Positions 15,726-24,311 of a stretch of 25,826 nucleotides of DNA are shown here, piece by piece (within the stretch, counting starts at the first letter, position 1; each line of letters opens with the position of its first letter). Under the pieces are notes generated by a model. The model did no database searches. It was given only the letters and a program-made list of their open reading frames with translations, and was not told where the DNA came from. The stretch comes from Tritrichomonas foetus. Its lineage: Eukaryota > Parabasalia > Tritrichomonadida > Tritrichomonadidae. Location of the stretch: the NCBI GenBank assembly GCA_001839685.1, contig MLAK01000651.1:58711-84536 (forward strand), in the 5' to 3' direction. Both the position numbers and the translations under genes were made by a program.

Positions 15726-16069
15726 ATGGAAAATAAAGTGACTTTTCTGGTTAGCACAATCCTTTGCGAAGCCAGAAAGCCGCAGAATTATCCAATACAA
15801 TCCACATATACCTCAAAACAAGCATGATATTCCAAATCAATCAAAAAGCCAGTGTACAAATAAATCATCAAAGAAATTTTAAGAATTTTCAAGAATTTTC
15901 TGTTAAAAACGTTGCTTTCAATGTATATCTGGTCAATGAAAATAATGAACAACCAAAAATTACGAAGAGTCAAATTCCATCATTACTGATATTTAAAACC
16001 TTGAACTTTCTCCAAATGAGATTTCTGATAGAAAAAGTAACACAAAATAACCGATCAATATATCAATAA
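15726..16069 (+). pseudogene. Probable frameshifted gene remnant
   Basis: An ATG with a well-placed Inr opens a 33-codon frame (MENKVTFLVSTILCEARKPQ at its start) that ends in TGA at 15825-15827. Protein-like translation then continues in other frames: one ends at the TAA at about 15877, and another is open to 16069 (for example VAFNVYLVNENNEQPKI). The switch of frame, and the lack of any splice-like motif at the switches, suggest a decayed gene with at least one indel rather than exons. No family is recognised. The alternative is an unusually short real gene of 33 codons. Confidence 0.35.
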
Positions 16070-16133
16070 ATAATATTTTGAAAAAAGAAGAAAAAAGACT
16101 AAAAAGTAGGCGATATGTATCATTTAAAACGAT

Positions 16134-16322
16134 TTACTGTGATTGAGAGTTTGGACCAACCTTACGTTTGGCATCTGGGTTGACAGCGAGGAAACGCTTG
16201 TTATACAACTTCCTTATTCTGGCACGGCCGCGGACTGGCTTTGGTTTTTCCATCTTTTCAACTTTTGGAGTGTTGCTGCGAACTTTACCTGCTTGAGCAA
16301 GAGATCCGTGGACTTTACCCAT
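16134..16322 (-). CDS. RPS30: Small-subunit ribosomal protein eS30
   Basis: A 62-residue basic protein that matches eS30 (S30, the FAU product) from end to end: [20 protein letters not shown] at 1-20, [13 protein letters not shown] at 32-44, and KRKVGPNSQ near the end. It is part of the 40S subunit near the decoding region. In animals eS30 is made as a fusion to the ubiquitin-like FUBI. Here the protein starts directly at eS30, and no ubiquitin-like domain lies upstream in frame. The stop is within TAAA, a polyadenylation-like signal. An ATG 16 bases upstream opens an out-of-frame 7-codon frame whose TAA overlaps the main start. Confidence 0.95.
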   Translation of the reverse strand: MGKVHGSLAQAGKVRSNTPKVEKMEKPKPVRGRARIRKLYNKRFLAVNPDAKRKVGPNSQSQ

Positions 16323-16327
16323 TTGCT

Positions 16328-16332
16328 AGAAA
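16328..16332 (-). promoter_or_regulatory. CCTTT start element before eS30
   Basis: The minus strand reads GGCCTTTCTAGCAA before the ATG. CCTTT matches the M5-type element reported at Trichomonas start sites. It would place the transcript start about 6-10 bases before the ATG and downstream of the upstream ATG. No TCA-pyrimidine-W motif is close, so this is the best candidate. Confidence 0.4.
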
Positions 16333-16790
16333 GGCCATGCTTCTCAATTTTCTTAAGTTTGTTTGATTTTATTATTTCAGATTTTATTCAAAAAGCTAAG
16401 GAGCCGTTAAACTTTTTCACAATTTATTTTACTTGTTAAAACAGCCCAAGCTGAGATAAATGCGCCAACGTGTCACTTAATAGAATATAGACATCATATA
16501 GATTTATAGCTTTGATTTCGTTGAACTTTTAACTTCTTGATCACCAATCGAAAAATATATTATTCGTTTTTTTTGAAGGATTCACAGTATTATCAAATTC
16601 AATTTATCGTATTTCTAAAAGATGTTAATACATTTTTACTAAAATAGTCTCATGTCACTTTTTAATATAATTTTCATTTTTGGGAAAAACTGGAAATTAT
16701 GAGAATTCTACTGTTTCTTAATATATATATAAATATAAAATAACTAAGATTTTGGTCTTTTTATAAAAATAAATACAAAATAAATAAATA
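16333..16790. other. Intergenic, AT-rich
   Basis: These bases lie between the start of eS30 and the 3' end of the coiled-coil gene, both on the minus strand. Apart from short AT runs (for example tatatatataaatata near 16720) I see no gene, repeat or RNA. Confidence 0.5.
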
Positions 16791-18137
16791 TTATTTGTCT
16801 TTTTGTCCTTTCGTGATTAAATTCTGGAGTTCACCTAATTGCTTCTGACTAGGTGCATCAATTATTTCTATTGACTTCGATTCAATAATTTCTAGTGCTT
16901 CAGAAACTTTGTCAATCATTGATTTTGATAGCTTTTGATATTTTGCCACTTCTTTATCGGTTGCTTGAATTCGAAGTTTCATTTCATTTAATTCCGCTTT
17001 AATTGAAGTAATTTGGTTTTCTGAATTATCGAGAACGAGACTTCTTTTCTTTATCTCTTTGTCTTTCTCGATTAATATTTTCTTTTTATCATTAATATCA
17101 TGTTCTCTTTTTTCCAAATGTTTCTTCTTTGAATCAATTTTTCGAATATCATCTTTTTGAAGGTCAATTTTCCTCTTTAATTGGGCTAAATCTTCTTCGG
17201 TAACAGTTAAAGTTTCTTTTATTTGGTTATTCATTTCTGTTGTTTTTTGGATTTGTGTAAATACGGATTTCATTTTGTCATTTTTACTATAGTTTGTTTC
17301 TAATTCTTTCTCAAGTACTTTAATTTCTTCCTGAATTTTGTCAACGACTTCTTTTGCCTTTTTTGAATCTAGTTTCAACTTTTTTGTTAAAATTATCGTT
17401 TTTTGCCTTCTTCCATCAAGCTCTTCTTTTTTCTTTTCAATATCGATAATTTTGTCAAGTTCAAATTTAGGTAGACTATCTAATCTTGCTTTTTCATTTT
17501 GGGCATCTTGGTTATTGTGCTCTTCTTCGCGTTCAATGCATTCAAATTGCTTGACTTTTTCTTCGAGAAGAACAAACTCTCTCTGTAGTTTATCGTTTTT
17601 TATTTCAATATTTTTTTTAAGTTGAAGATTTTCTGCTTCAAGCGTTTGGGTGTCAAGCATCATTTGAGCAACTTTGGCGACTGTTTCAGAAATAGATTCT
17701 TTGGGCTGTTGAGCCTCTAATTCATCTGCTTCTTTTTCTAGTTGGAGCATCTCCTTTGCTTCTTCTGAATAATCAGGGATAGGCTGAGAATAAATTGCTT
17801 CTGCATTCTTCGCTCGTTCATCAAGGAGTTTTTTTATAAAGTTTAGTCGAATTTTTATCTCTTCTGGAGCTAAAAATTGTTGTTTGACATTATCTGCCAT
17901 TTTATCTAATTCGAATTTAAAATGTTCATATTTTTCGACATTGGCATGAAAGTGTGTCAGTTCACCTAGAAATTTTTTCTCACGTATGCTTAAATCGTGT
18001 TCATAATCAGCGAGTTCTTGATCCCATATTGATGAGGAAGCGTCAGGAATAGGTGAAACATAGTGGCCAACATGCCGAGGAGAATGTGGATTACAATATT
18101 TTGATCTGTGCTCTCGACAAATCAAAGTCCTTTTCAT
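16791..18137 (-). CDS. Coiled-coil protein, unknown function
   Basis: A 448-residue protein. Residues 1-45 are not coiled coil: they contain two Cys and several His (CREHRSKYCNPHSPRHVGHY) and an aromatic SSSIWDQELADYE segment. From about residue 45 to 440 the sequence is heptad-rich in Leu/Ile/Lys/Glu, with breaks near Pro at about 119 and 137, and a final QLGELQNLITKGQKDK. I do not recognise the family; the layout suits a basal-body, axonemal or other cytoskeletal filament protein. The frame is open to 18164, but the codon there is GTG, so I take the first in-frame ATG at 18137. That ATG is preceded by TCAC. The gene is divergent from the TON1/FOP-like gene, 120 bases apart, so the two could share a promoter region. 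Confidence 0.82.
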   Translation of the reverse strand: MKRTLICREHRSKYCNPHSPRHVGHYVSPIPDASSSIWDQELADYEHDLSIREKKFLGELTHFHANVEKYEHFKFELDKMADNVKQQFLAPEEIKIRLNFIKKLLDERAKNAEAIYSQPIPDYSEEAKEMLQLEKEADELEAQQPKESISETVAKVAQMMLDTQTLEAENLQLKKNIEIKNDKLQREFVLLEEKVKQFECIEREEEHNNQDAQNEKARLDSLPKFELDKIIDIEKKKEELDGRRQKTIILTKKLKLDSKKAKEVVDKIQEEIKVLEKELETNYSKNDKMKSVFTQIQKTTEMNNQIKETLTVTEEDLAQLKRKIDLQKDDIRKIDSKKKHLEKREHDINDKKKILIEKDKEIKKRSLVLDNSENQITSIKAELNEMKLRIQATDKEVAKYQKLSKSMIDKVSEALEIIESKSIEIIDAPSQKQLGELQNLITKGQKDK

Positions 18138-18141
18138 GTGA
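18137..18141 (-). promoter_or_regulatory. Possible Inr (TCACA) overlapping the coiled-coil gene start
   Basis: On the minus strand TCACATG merges a TCACA motif with the start codon; starting at the first A would leave only 2 leader bases. This is a good sequence match but an extreme leader, so it may be chance. Confidence 0.3.
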
Positions 18142-18257
18142 GTGTATTCACATGAATTAAGCACGTTTAAAATTGAAAGAATTTAGGTTAATATTTCACC
18201 TTGATTGTAATAGAATTTTACCATATCAATTCAAATTCGTACGTTTGGATTTAATTA

Positions 18258-18665
18258 ATGGAGTTTCTCACAGGTTTTATCCAAAGTACCCAACAAAGCG
18301 TTGTTGATGGTGCTCAAGAACTCGCTGAAGAGAAAAATATTAAACAGAAAATATTTAATGAAGCACAAGAATACGCTCAATTGATAGCAAATCACATCAA
18401 AAATCCCGACTCAAAGCCACCTCCAGAATTTCCTCCTTTACCACTAGATACAGATAATGATCTTATTGAATATTATTTTGTTCTTGACTTTCTCGAATCA
18501 ATTGGATTAAAATTCTCACCAACGATTTTTAGATATGAAACACAGAGAACAAACGAATTCGTTGACAGAGCATTCATTCGTGATAGTTTGAATTTAAGAA
18601 GTTACGATAAAACGCCGCTCCTTGTTCAATTAATTGAGGAAATTCGAAAATCGCAAGAAAAATGA
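18258..18665 (+). CDS. TON1/FOP/CEP20-like LisH protein
   Basis: A 135-residue protein. An N-terminal amphipathic helix (1-45) and a Pro-rich link (51-62) lead to a LisH dimerisation motif (about 67-93, LIEYYFVLDFLESIGLKFS followed by PTIFRYET). A downstream helix then carries FIRDSLNLRSYDKTPLLVQL (106-125). The order LisH then R-x-x-L/I...L-x-L...PLL matches the TOF-LisH-PLL motif shared by plant TON1, animal FOP (CEP43), CEP20 and OFD1. These act at centrosomes, basal bodies or microtubule nucleation sites. A basal-body or microtubule-organising role is thus likely, which suits flagellated trichomonads. Length is close to CEP20. The ATG is the first in frame. It is divergent from the coiled-coil gene. 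Confidence 0.68.
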   Translation: MEFLTGFIQSTQQSVVDGAQELAEEKNIKQKIFNEAQEYAQLIANHIKNPDSKPPPEFPPLPLDTDNDLIEYYFVLDFLESIGLKFSPTIFRYETQRTNEFVDRAFIRDSLNLRSYDKTPLLVQLIEEIRKSQEK

Positions 18666-19030
18666 AATGTTTGTTTGCTATGATGAATCGAACTTGATTA
18701 AAATTCCACTGTGTTTTTTTGGTTTATTTTTTTTATTTTTTTGTATTAATATATTATTTAATGGGTTTCTATTTGAAGGTTTTTCTTCATGAAATAATAG
18801 TATAAATGATTGTAAATTGAATGTGTCTTAATGTTATACCAGAGAAACTCATTGTGTGAATTCAATCATTTTAATAATCAGGAAGACTTATAAACAAAGT
18901 TGAAAATTGTGTTAGAACAACCAAATAGTTTTTGACAGTCGTGCTTATTCGTGTCTAGAAATTATGCCCCTCAGTATAATCTGCCAATCGAGGCCATAAT
19001 ATTTTGAATGCATTTTAATCGTTCTCTAGA
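18666..19030. other. Intergenic, AT-rich
   Basis: These 365 bases lie between two plus-strand genes. A T-rich run follows the stop at 18713-18745. No Inr-type TCA-pyrimidine-W motif sits close to the next ATG (19031). I see nothing else. Confidence 0.5.
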
Positions 19031-20050
19031 ATGCAAGAAAAGAAAACCCAACAGATACAGCAGATCCTGAAATCAGCAAAAGTTCCATTCTATCTAGCGC
19101 CAATGTTCCAAGTAAATGATCTCGCTTTTCGAAAAATGTGCCGTCGTCATGGAATATTATTATGTTGGACAGGTATGGTGAACTCTCATATGTGGATAAT
19201 CAATCAAAAAGACAGAAAAACATTTTTTGAGACCTGCGAAGGTGACAGGCCATTAATTGGTCAAATCAATGGAAACGATGAAAATGAATTGTTAACCTGT
19301 GCTCAGGACTTAGAAAGCTTTGTTGATGCAATCGACATTAATCTTGGGTGTACCCAACACATTGCCAGAAGAGGTCAATATGGTTATTTTATGGTGAATA
19401 CTGAAGAAAAAAGACAAAATGTAATCACTTTAGTTGAAAATTTAACAAATAAGCTCTCAATTCCAGTGACTGCAAAAATTAGGTTATTGAGTGATAAAGA
19501 TGGAAATCCAGATATTCAGCTTACTACAGAATTTGCACAAAGACTCGAAAAAGCTGGAATTTCTTTAATTTCTGTTCATGGACGTCATAAAAAAATGAAT
19601 AAATCGGGTGACGCTGATGCATCTGCTATAAAATCTATCGTAGATGCTGTTTCCATTCCTGTTGTCGCGAACGGCGGAGTTACGGCAAAAATTGATGGGG
19701 AAAATTTAGTTAAAGAGACTGGCGCAGTTGGTGTCATGATTGGTCAAGCTTTACTTGTTAATCCATCTCTTCTTGAAACTGATAATCCTGATCCAGTCGC
19801 TCTAACAAGAGAATACTTTGAATTATATAAAGAACATCCAATTGATTTCCTGATTGCAAAAAGACACGTTTTCAATTTCTTTGAACAAATTATTAAAGCG
19901 AAGCCAAAAATTGCTGAAGAATTGAAAAAAGTTCACACCCCTGAAGAAATGGAAGTTTTCTTGGTGAACTACGAAAGTGGAAAGTTTGACCAAATTGAAG
20001 AAGAACAAGATGAAACGTCGAAAATTACAACAGAAGAAGAAACACAATAA
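19031..20050 (+). CDS. DUS1: tRNA-dihydrouridine synthase, Dus1 type
   Basis: A 339-residue FMN-dependent TIM-barrel enzyme that reduces uridine to dihydrouridine in tRNA, in eukaryotes at positions 16/17 for Dus1. Seen: LAPMFQVNDLAFRKM (22-36), RPLIGQINGND (73-83), DINLGCTQHIARRGQYGYFM (102-121) with the expected catalytic Cys107, the barrel Lys/Arg in AKIR (148-151), SVHGR (181-185), ANGGV (213-217) and GVMIGQALLVNPSLLE (234-249). The order and the Q-x-I-A-x-R-G-x-Y-G run identify Dus1 rather than Dus2-4. The usual GCPQ is GCTQ, the usual TPM is TGM (47-49), and HGRT is HGRH, so the active-site surroundings are unusual. The C-terminal extension of yeast Dus1 and human DUS1L is largely missing. 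The fold is secure; activity is probable. Confidence 0.9.
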   Translation: MQEKKTQQIQQILKSAKVPFYLAPMFQVNDLAFRKMCRRHGILLCWTGMVNSHMWIINQKDRKTFFETCEGDRPLIGQINGNDENELLTCAQDLESFVDAIDINLGCTQHIARRGQYGYFMVNTEEKRQNVITLVENLTNKLSIPVTAKIRLLSDKDGNPDIQLTTEFAQRLEKAGISLISVHGRHKKMNKSGDADASAIKSIVDAVSIPVVANGGVTAKIDGENLVKETGAVGVMIGQALLVNPSLLETDNPDPVALTREYFELYKEHPIDFLIAKRHVFNFFEQIIKAKPKIAEELKKVHTPEEMEVFLVNYESGKFDQIEEEQDETSKITTEEETQ

Positions 20051-20391
20051 TGTTTCATAAATTATAGATTCCATGTTTATATTTTAAAAAATAAAATTTC
20101 ATTGTAACTTCATTTATATAGATTCTTTTGCTTACTGTTCGATTTTCTATGAGATCCATCGTTCTAAATATATCTTTAAGTAATTTATTTCGATGAGATA
20201 AAAATAGAAATTCATTAAATTTGAATATTACATATTTCATCAAACGAAAGACACTTGCAATAAACTACCTAATTAGGTAAAAAATATATCAATGTAAAGC
20301 CGTTAACGATTTTGGTCAAATGGATCGATTAGAAAGAATGATGTGATTTTCATTTTCACATAACATTTCATCTGTAAAATTCACGAAATTG
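20051..20391. other. Intergenic with Inr candidates for the golgin gene
   Basis: TCATT at 20350-20354 and TCACA at 20356-20360 precede the golgin ATG (20392); the nearer one would give a 34-base leader. The remaining sequence is AT-rich with no other feature seen. Confidence 0.45.
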
Positions 20392-23300
20392 ATGTCGGGG
20401 AACAATAAATCTTCCCCGCAACTATCACCTGAAATTATCAACAAAATCTCGGATGTATCGGTACTTCAACAATTGTGTTGCGGGCTTTTTGCGCAAAGAG
20501 AAAAATTAATCAAATATAAAAGAGACACCAAAAATGCACTGACTGAATCTGAGCAACAAATATCGCAATTGAAATTAGAAATCGACGGCAAAAATCAAAT
20601 GAACGCTTCAATGCAAGAAATGATTACTGGATTATTAGAAGAAAAGACGAAATCAGAATTAGGCAACATAGAAAAACTCGAAATGGAAAAGAAAATTCAA
20701 GATCTCGAATTAAAAGTGAAAGAACTCTCAAATAGCAATATTAAAATTCAAAACCTTGAAGAAGAAATTCAACTTTTTAAACAACAAAAAAATATTTACG
20801 AACAAACAATCGCTGAAAAAAATGAGGAGCAAGAAGTTTTGATTCAAGCATTTGAACAAGATAAAGCTGAACTTGAGGAAAGTAAAACACAATTACTAGC
20901 TCAAATTTATGAACTTGAATCAAAATTACAAAATTTATCGTCAAATGCGACAAATTCACCTGATACCAACATGAATCAAAACTCGATTCAGAACGATTCG
21001 TTAACTAATGAAATTCAAGAATTAAGACAAGAAAACAAAGAACTGGATAATAAAATATCAAAATTGAATGAAAATGAATCAGTTTTACAAAATCAACTCC
21101 AAAAGATTCTGAATGAAAATGATAATCTAAAATATCAATTAAAGATTAAAATTGAAGAATGCGAAAATTCCCAAAAAAGCCATTTAGATGAAATCAATAA
21201 ATTACAAGTCTTTTACGAAGGCCAACATCAAAAAGACGTTGAAATCATTGATTCTTTGAAACAAGGAACAGATGAAAGTGAAATGTATCGAACACAATTC
21301 ATATCTATACAAAGCCAATACGCTGAATGTCACAATCAATTGGAAACTGTAAAAAATGAATTAAATAGCCAAATCGAACAAAATAACAACATAAATAAAG
21401 AAATTGAAAATCTTCGGAATATTCATGAAAATGATTTACAAAAAATTAATGAAATTGGAAAACAAAATGAAGCTTTATTGCAGCGAAATCATCAAAATGA
21501 AGTATTATTAAAAGAAAAAGAAAATAATATTGAAAACGAAAAAGTTCAGAACAAGCACTTTCAAGAAATGGTTGATGAATTAAATTTGAAATTGAATGAA
21601 ACAACAACCCAAATCCAAACAAATTATGTTCCAATTGAAGAAAAAGAGCAATTGTCAAACCTTTTAAATGAATCTGAAAATCAAAAGAACAAATTCAAAA
21701 TTGAGATTCAAAATCTTCAGAATGAAATTCGAAATTTATCTTTAAATCTTGAACAAAATGACAGAGAAACAGAATTTTTGAACAAATTAAACGAAAAAGA
21801 TAAAGAAATAACGAATCTGAAAAATGAGTTTAATAATCTTCAAATTAATTATCAAAATTTAACTAACACGAAAAACGAGTTATCTTTACAATTATCTGAA
21901 TTTCATTCAATGAAAGAACAGCTTGCTCGTTCAACAGAAATACAAAAGTCAACGGAAACCGAAAAGAATCAATTTGCAACTGAAAAAAATCAACTTGAAT
22001 CTCAAATTCAACAATTAAAATTGGAAATCCTATCAAATCAAACAACAATAGAGAAATTAAAACAAGAAAGTGAAGATAATGAAATTCTACAATGTAAATT
22101 GAGTTCTCTTGAAGAGGCAAATGCAAAACTGGCTGAGGAAGTCAAAAATCAAAAAATTGCATTAAATAATGATACTGTATTACAACAGCAACTTCATGAA
22201 TCATATCAAAAAATATCAAATTTGAATAGTAATTTGAATGAAGAAAAATCGAAATTTGAAGAATTAAATAAAAATTATGAAATTCTTCTAAAGATTAAAA
22301 ATCAAATTGAAAACGAATTAAATCAAACCAAACAAAATCTTCAACAAAATTCCGATTTGGAAAACAGTTTACTAGAAAGTAAAAATCGTGAAATTGAAGA
22401 ATTAAAAGAAAAATATTTTGATTATGATCAAATAAAGAATCAATATATGTCATCAAATAAAGAACTCACCAGACTGAATTCATTAGTCACAGAAATCTCC
22501 AGCCAAAAAACGTCTTTAGAAAATTTAGTAAATGATTACAAAGGTCAAATTGAAAACGATAAAAATCAAATAAATTCATTGAATTCACAAGTTTCCCAAT
22601 TTGAAAATTTGAAAATTCAATTTTCGCAAAGAGTCTCTTCGCTAGAATCACAACTTGTAACTAGTGAACAAAAAGTGGAAGACCTTCTACAAGAAATAAA
22701 TAATTCTCAAAAAATTCAAGATAGTCTTCAAGATGACCTTACACGTGCCAAATCATCCAATGATGCTCTACAGCAAGCATTGAATTCTAAAATGTCAGCT
22801 TTGGTTTCCAGTGCGAATGAAAAAGACGATATGAATAACCAAATAATTCAATTAAAGAAGGAAGCTGCAGACAAACAAACTCTTTCGATTCAGTTAAATG
22901 ATGCAATGAATCGAATTCATTCTCTTGAATCAGCTTTGGATGAAAATACTGTAAATTCTAAACAGCTTTCCCAACAGCTTTCTGAAAAAGATTCGCAAAT
23001 CTTCGAATTGAAAGCAAAAGAAGCTGAATTAAATGAACTTAAAGAAGATTTCGAAAAAATGCATACAAAATATCTTGAACTTGAATCTTACTATGAAAAG
23101 AAAGAAACTGAACCTTCTGCATCTGAACTTCATTCTTTAGTTTCCGAAAAAGATCAAACAATAGCAAAACTGAAAACACTTGTACAAAGAGCTGTCAAAT
23201 CTGATCAAAGGAAACAACAGCAAATTGAAGATTTACAGGCTGAACTTCAAGCTAAATTGGCACAAAGTGAATCTAATGCAGCAACACCAGATATTTTGGA

Positions 23301-23937
23301 AACTGTTGCAAACTTGGAATCCCAAATTTCTGAATTACAAAAGCGACTAGAAGAATCACAAGCGAATAAAGAAATGGAAATGAAAAATGAACGATTAACC
23401 AAAATGTTGGAAAAATCAAATCGGCTTTATACCTCACTCCTTGAGCAAAATCAACAACTTACAACTGAATTGAAAGAAGAACGAAATGGTAAACCAAAAC
23501 CAACATTTCTTCTTTCTGTTTTTGAACCACTTTCTATTGCACCTAAACCACAATCAAAATCACAACCTTTATCACAAACACAAATGCAACAATCACCACA
23601 ATTACAACAGTCACAGTCATCTCATGCGCACCCAAGCACTCCACAACGCTCTATGCAGAGTTTTGCTCATAATATGCAAATGAATACTTCACAAAACACA
23701 CCAATGAAGAAGGCACAACAAATTCCAACACCACAAGAAGATAAGAAGTTGAATGAAACTTATTTGAAAAGAGTTTTACTTCAATTCTTTTTGCAAGACG
23801 ATACGAAAAGAGATACACTTGTTCCATTGATTTTGGAGCTTGCTGGATGTTCTGAACAACAAATTGCGGCAGCAAGCAGACAATGGCAACGAACAGCTCA
23901 AAGAAACGCTAAAGGTACATCATTCTTTGGATTTTAA
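20392..23937 (+). CDS. Golgin-like coiled-coil protein with a GRIP domain
   Basis: A 1181-residue protein. Almost all of residues 20-1045 is continuous heptad coiled coil rich in Gln, Glu, Asn and Leu. A Pro/Gln/Ser-rich flexible link follows (about 1050-1115). The C-terminus (about 1120-1160) carries a GRIP domain: ETYLKRVLLQFFLQDD with the conserved Tyr at 1124, then DTLVPLILELAGCSEQQI. GRIP domains bind Arl1-GTP and fix golgins to the trans-Golgi, where the long rod tethers vesicles. A trans-Golgi tether is therefore the likely role. The open frame begins with a TTG at 20389; the ATG at 20392 is the realistic start. Asn-rich blocks inside the rod reflect the AT-rich genome. The last residues after the domain (SRQWQRTAQRNAKGTSFFGF) form a basic tail. 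Confidence 0.85.
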   Translation: MSGNNKSSPQLSPEIINKISDVSVLQQLCCGLFAQREKLIKYKRDTKNALTESEQQISQLKLEIDGKNQMNASMQEMITGLLEEKTKSELGNIEKLEMEKKIQDLELKVKELSNSNIKIQNLEEEIQLFKQQKNIYEQTIAEKNEEQEVLIQAFEQDKAELEESKTQLLAQIYELESKLQNLSSNATNSPDTNMNQNSIQNDSLTNEIQELRQENKELDNKISKLNENESVLQNQLQKILNENDNLKYQLKIKIEECENSQKSHLDEINKLQVFYEGQHQKDVEIIDSLKQGTDESEMYRTQFISIQSQYAECHNQLETVKNELNSQIEQNNNINKEIENLRNIHENDLQKINEIGKQNEALLQRNHQNEVLLKEKENNIENEKVQNKHFQEMVDELNLKLNETTTQIQTNYVPIEEKEQLSNLLNESENQKNKFKIEIQNLQNEIRNLSLNLEQNDRETEFLNKLNEKDKEITNLKNEFNNLQINYQNLTNTKNELSLQLSEFHSMKEQLARSTEIQKSTETEKNQFATEKNQLESQIQQLKLEILSNQTTIEKLKQESEDNEILQCKLSSLEEANAKLAEEVKNQKIALNNDTVLQQQLHESYQKISNLNSNLNEEKSKFEELNKNYEILLKIKNQIENELNQTKQNLQQNSDLENSLLESKNREIEELKEKYFDYDQIKNQYMSSNKELTRLNSLVTEISSQKTSLENLVNDYKGQIENDKNQINSLNSQVSQFENLKIQFSQRVSSLESQLVTSEQKVEDLLQEINNSQKIQDSLQDDLTRAKSSNDALQQALNSKMSALVSSANEKDDMNNQIIQLKKEAADKQTLSIQLNDAMNRIHSLESALDENTVNSKQLSQQLSEKDSQIFELKAKEAELNELKEDFEKMHTKYLELESYYEKKETEPSASELHSLVSEKDQTIAKLKTLVQRAVKSDQRKQQQIEDLQAELQAKLAQSESNAATPDILETVANLESQISELQKRLEESQANKEMEMKNERLTKMLEKSNRLYTSLLEQNQQLTTELKEERNGKPKPTFLLSVFEPLSIAPKPQSKSQPLSQTQMQQSPQLQQSQSSHAHPSTPQRSMQSFAHNMQMNTSQNTPMKKAQQIPTPQEDKKLNETYLKRVLLQFFLQDDTKRDTLVPLILELAGCSEQQIAAASRQWQRTAQRNAKGTSFFGF

Positions 23938-24311
23938 TTGTTTCATCAACAAAAATTGAAAATTGCTTTTTCTATTCATTGATTTTTTATGTTTTATTGC
24001 TGATGCATTTTGCAAGTGAAATATGAACTTATTATGTAAAGTTATAGATTAATTATTTCTATTTTTAATTTTTTTATAGATATTTTTTTTTATTAAGCTT
24101 CTATATATGTTAGCTTCTGAGATTGTCAGTCCAATCCAAAGAATGTAATTTTGGTCAATTCACAGAATGTTAACATATTTATGTTACAGAAGTTAATGTT
24201 GGTTGAGACATCATGATAACTTTTTGTATGGTTTATGAGATTTTGAATGTTTTCAAAATTTGATGTTCGACCTCTGTTTAGAACTAAACTTTTTGAGAAG
24301 ATCAAAAATCA
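23938..24311. other. Intergenic, AT-rich
   Basis: These 374 bases follow the golgin stop. They hold T-rich runs near 24060-24095. The bases before the next ATG read TCAAAAATCAATG, with no exact TCA-pyrimidine-W match. No gene or RNA is seen. Confidence 0.5.

Noticed and set aside
18138..18164. Longer N-terminus for the 448-residue coiled-coil protein
   Set aside because: The extension begins with GTG; the first in-frame ATG is at 18137.
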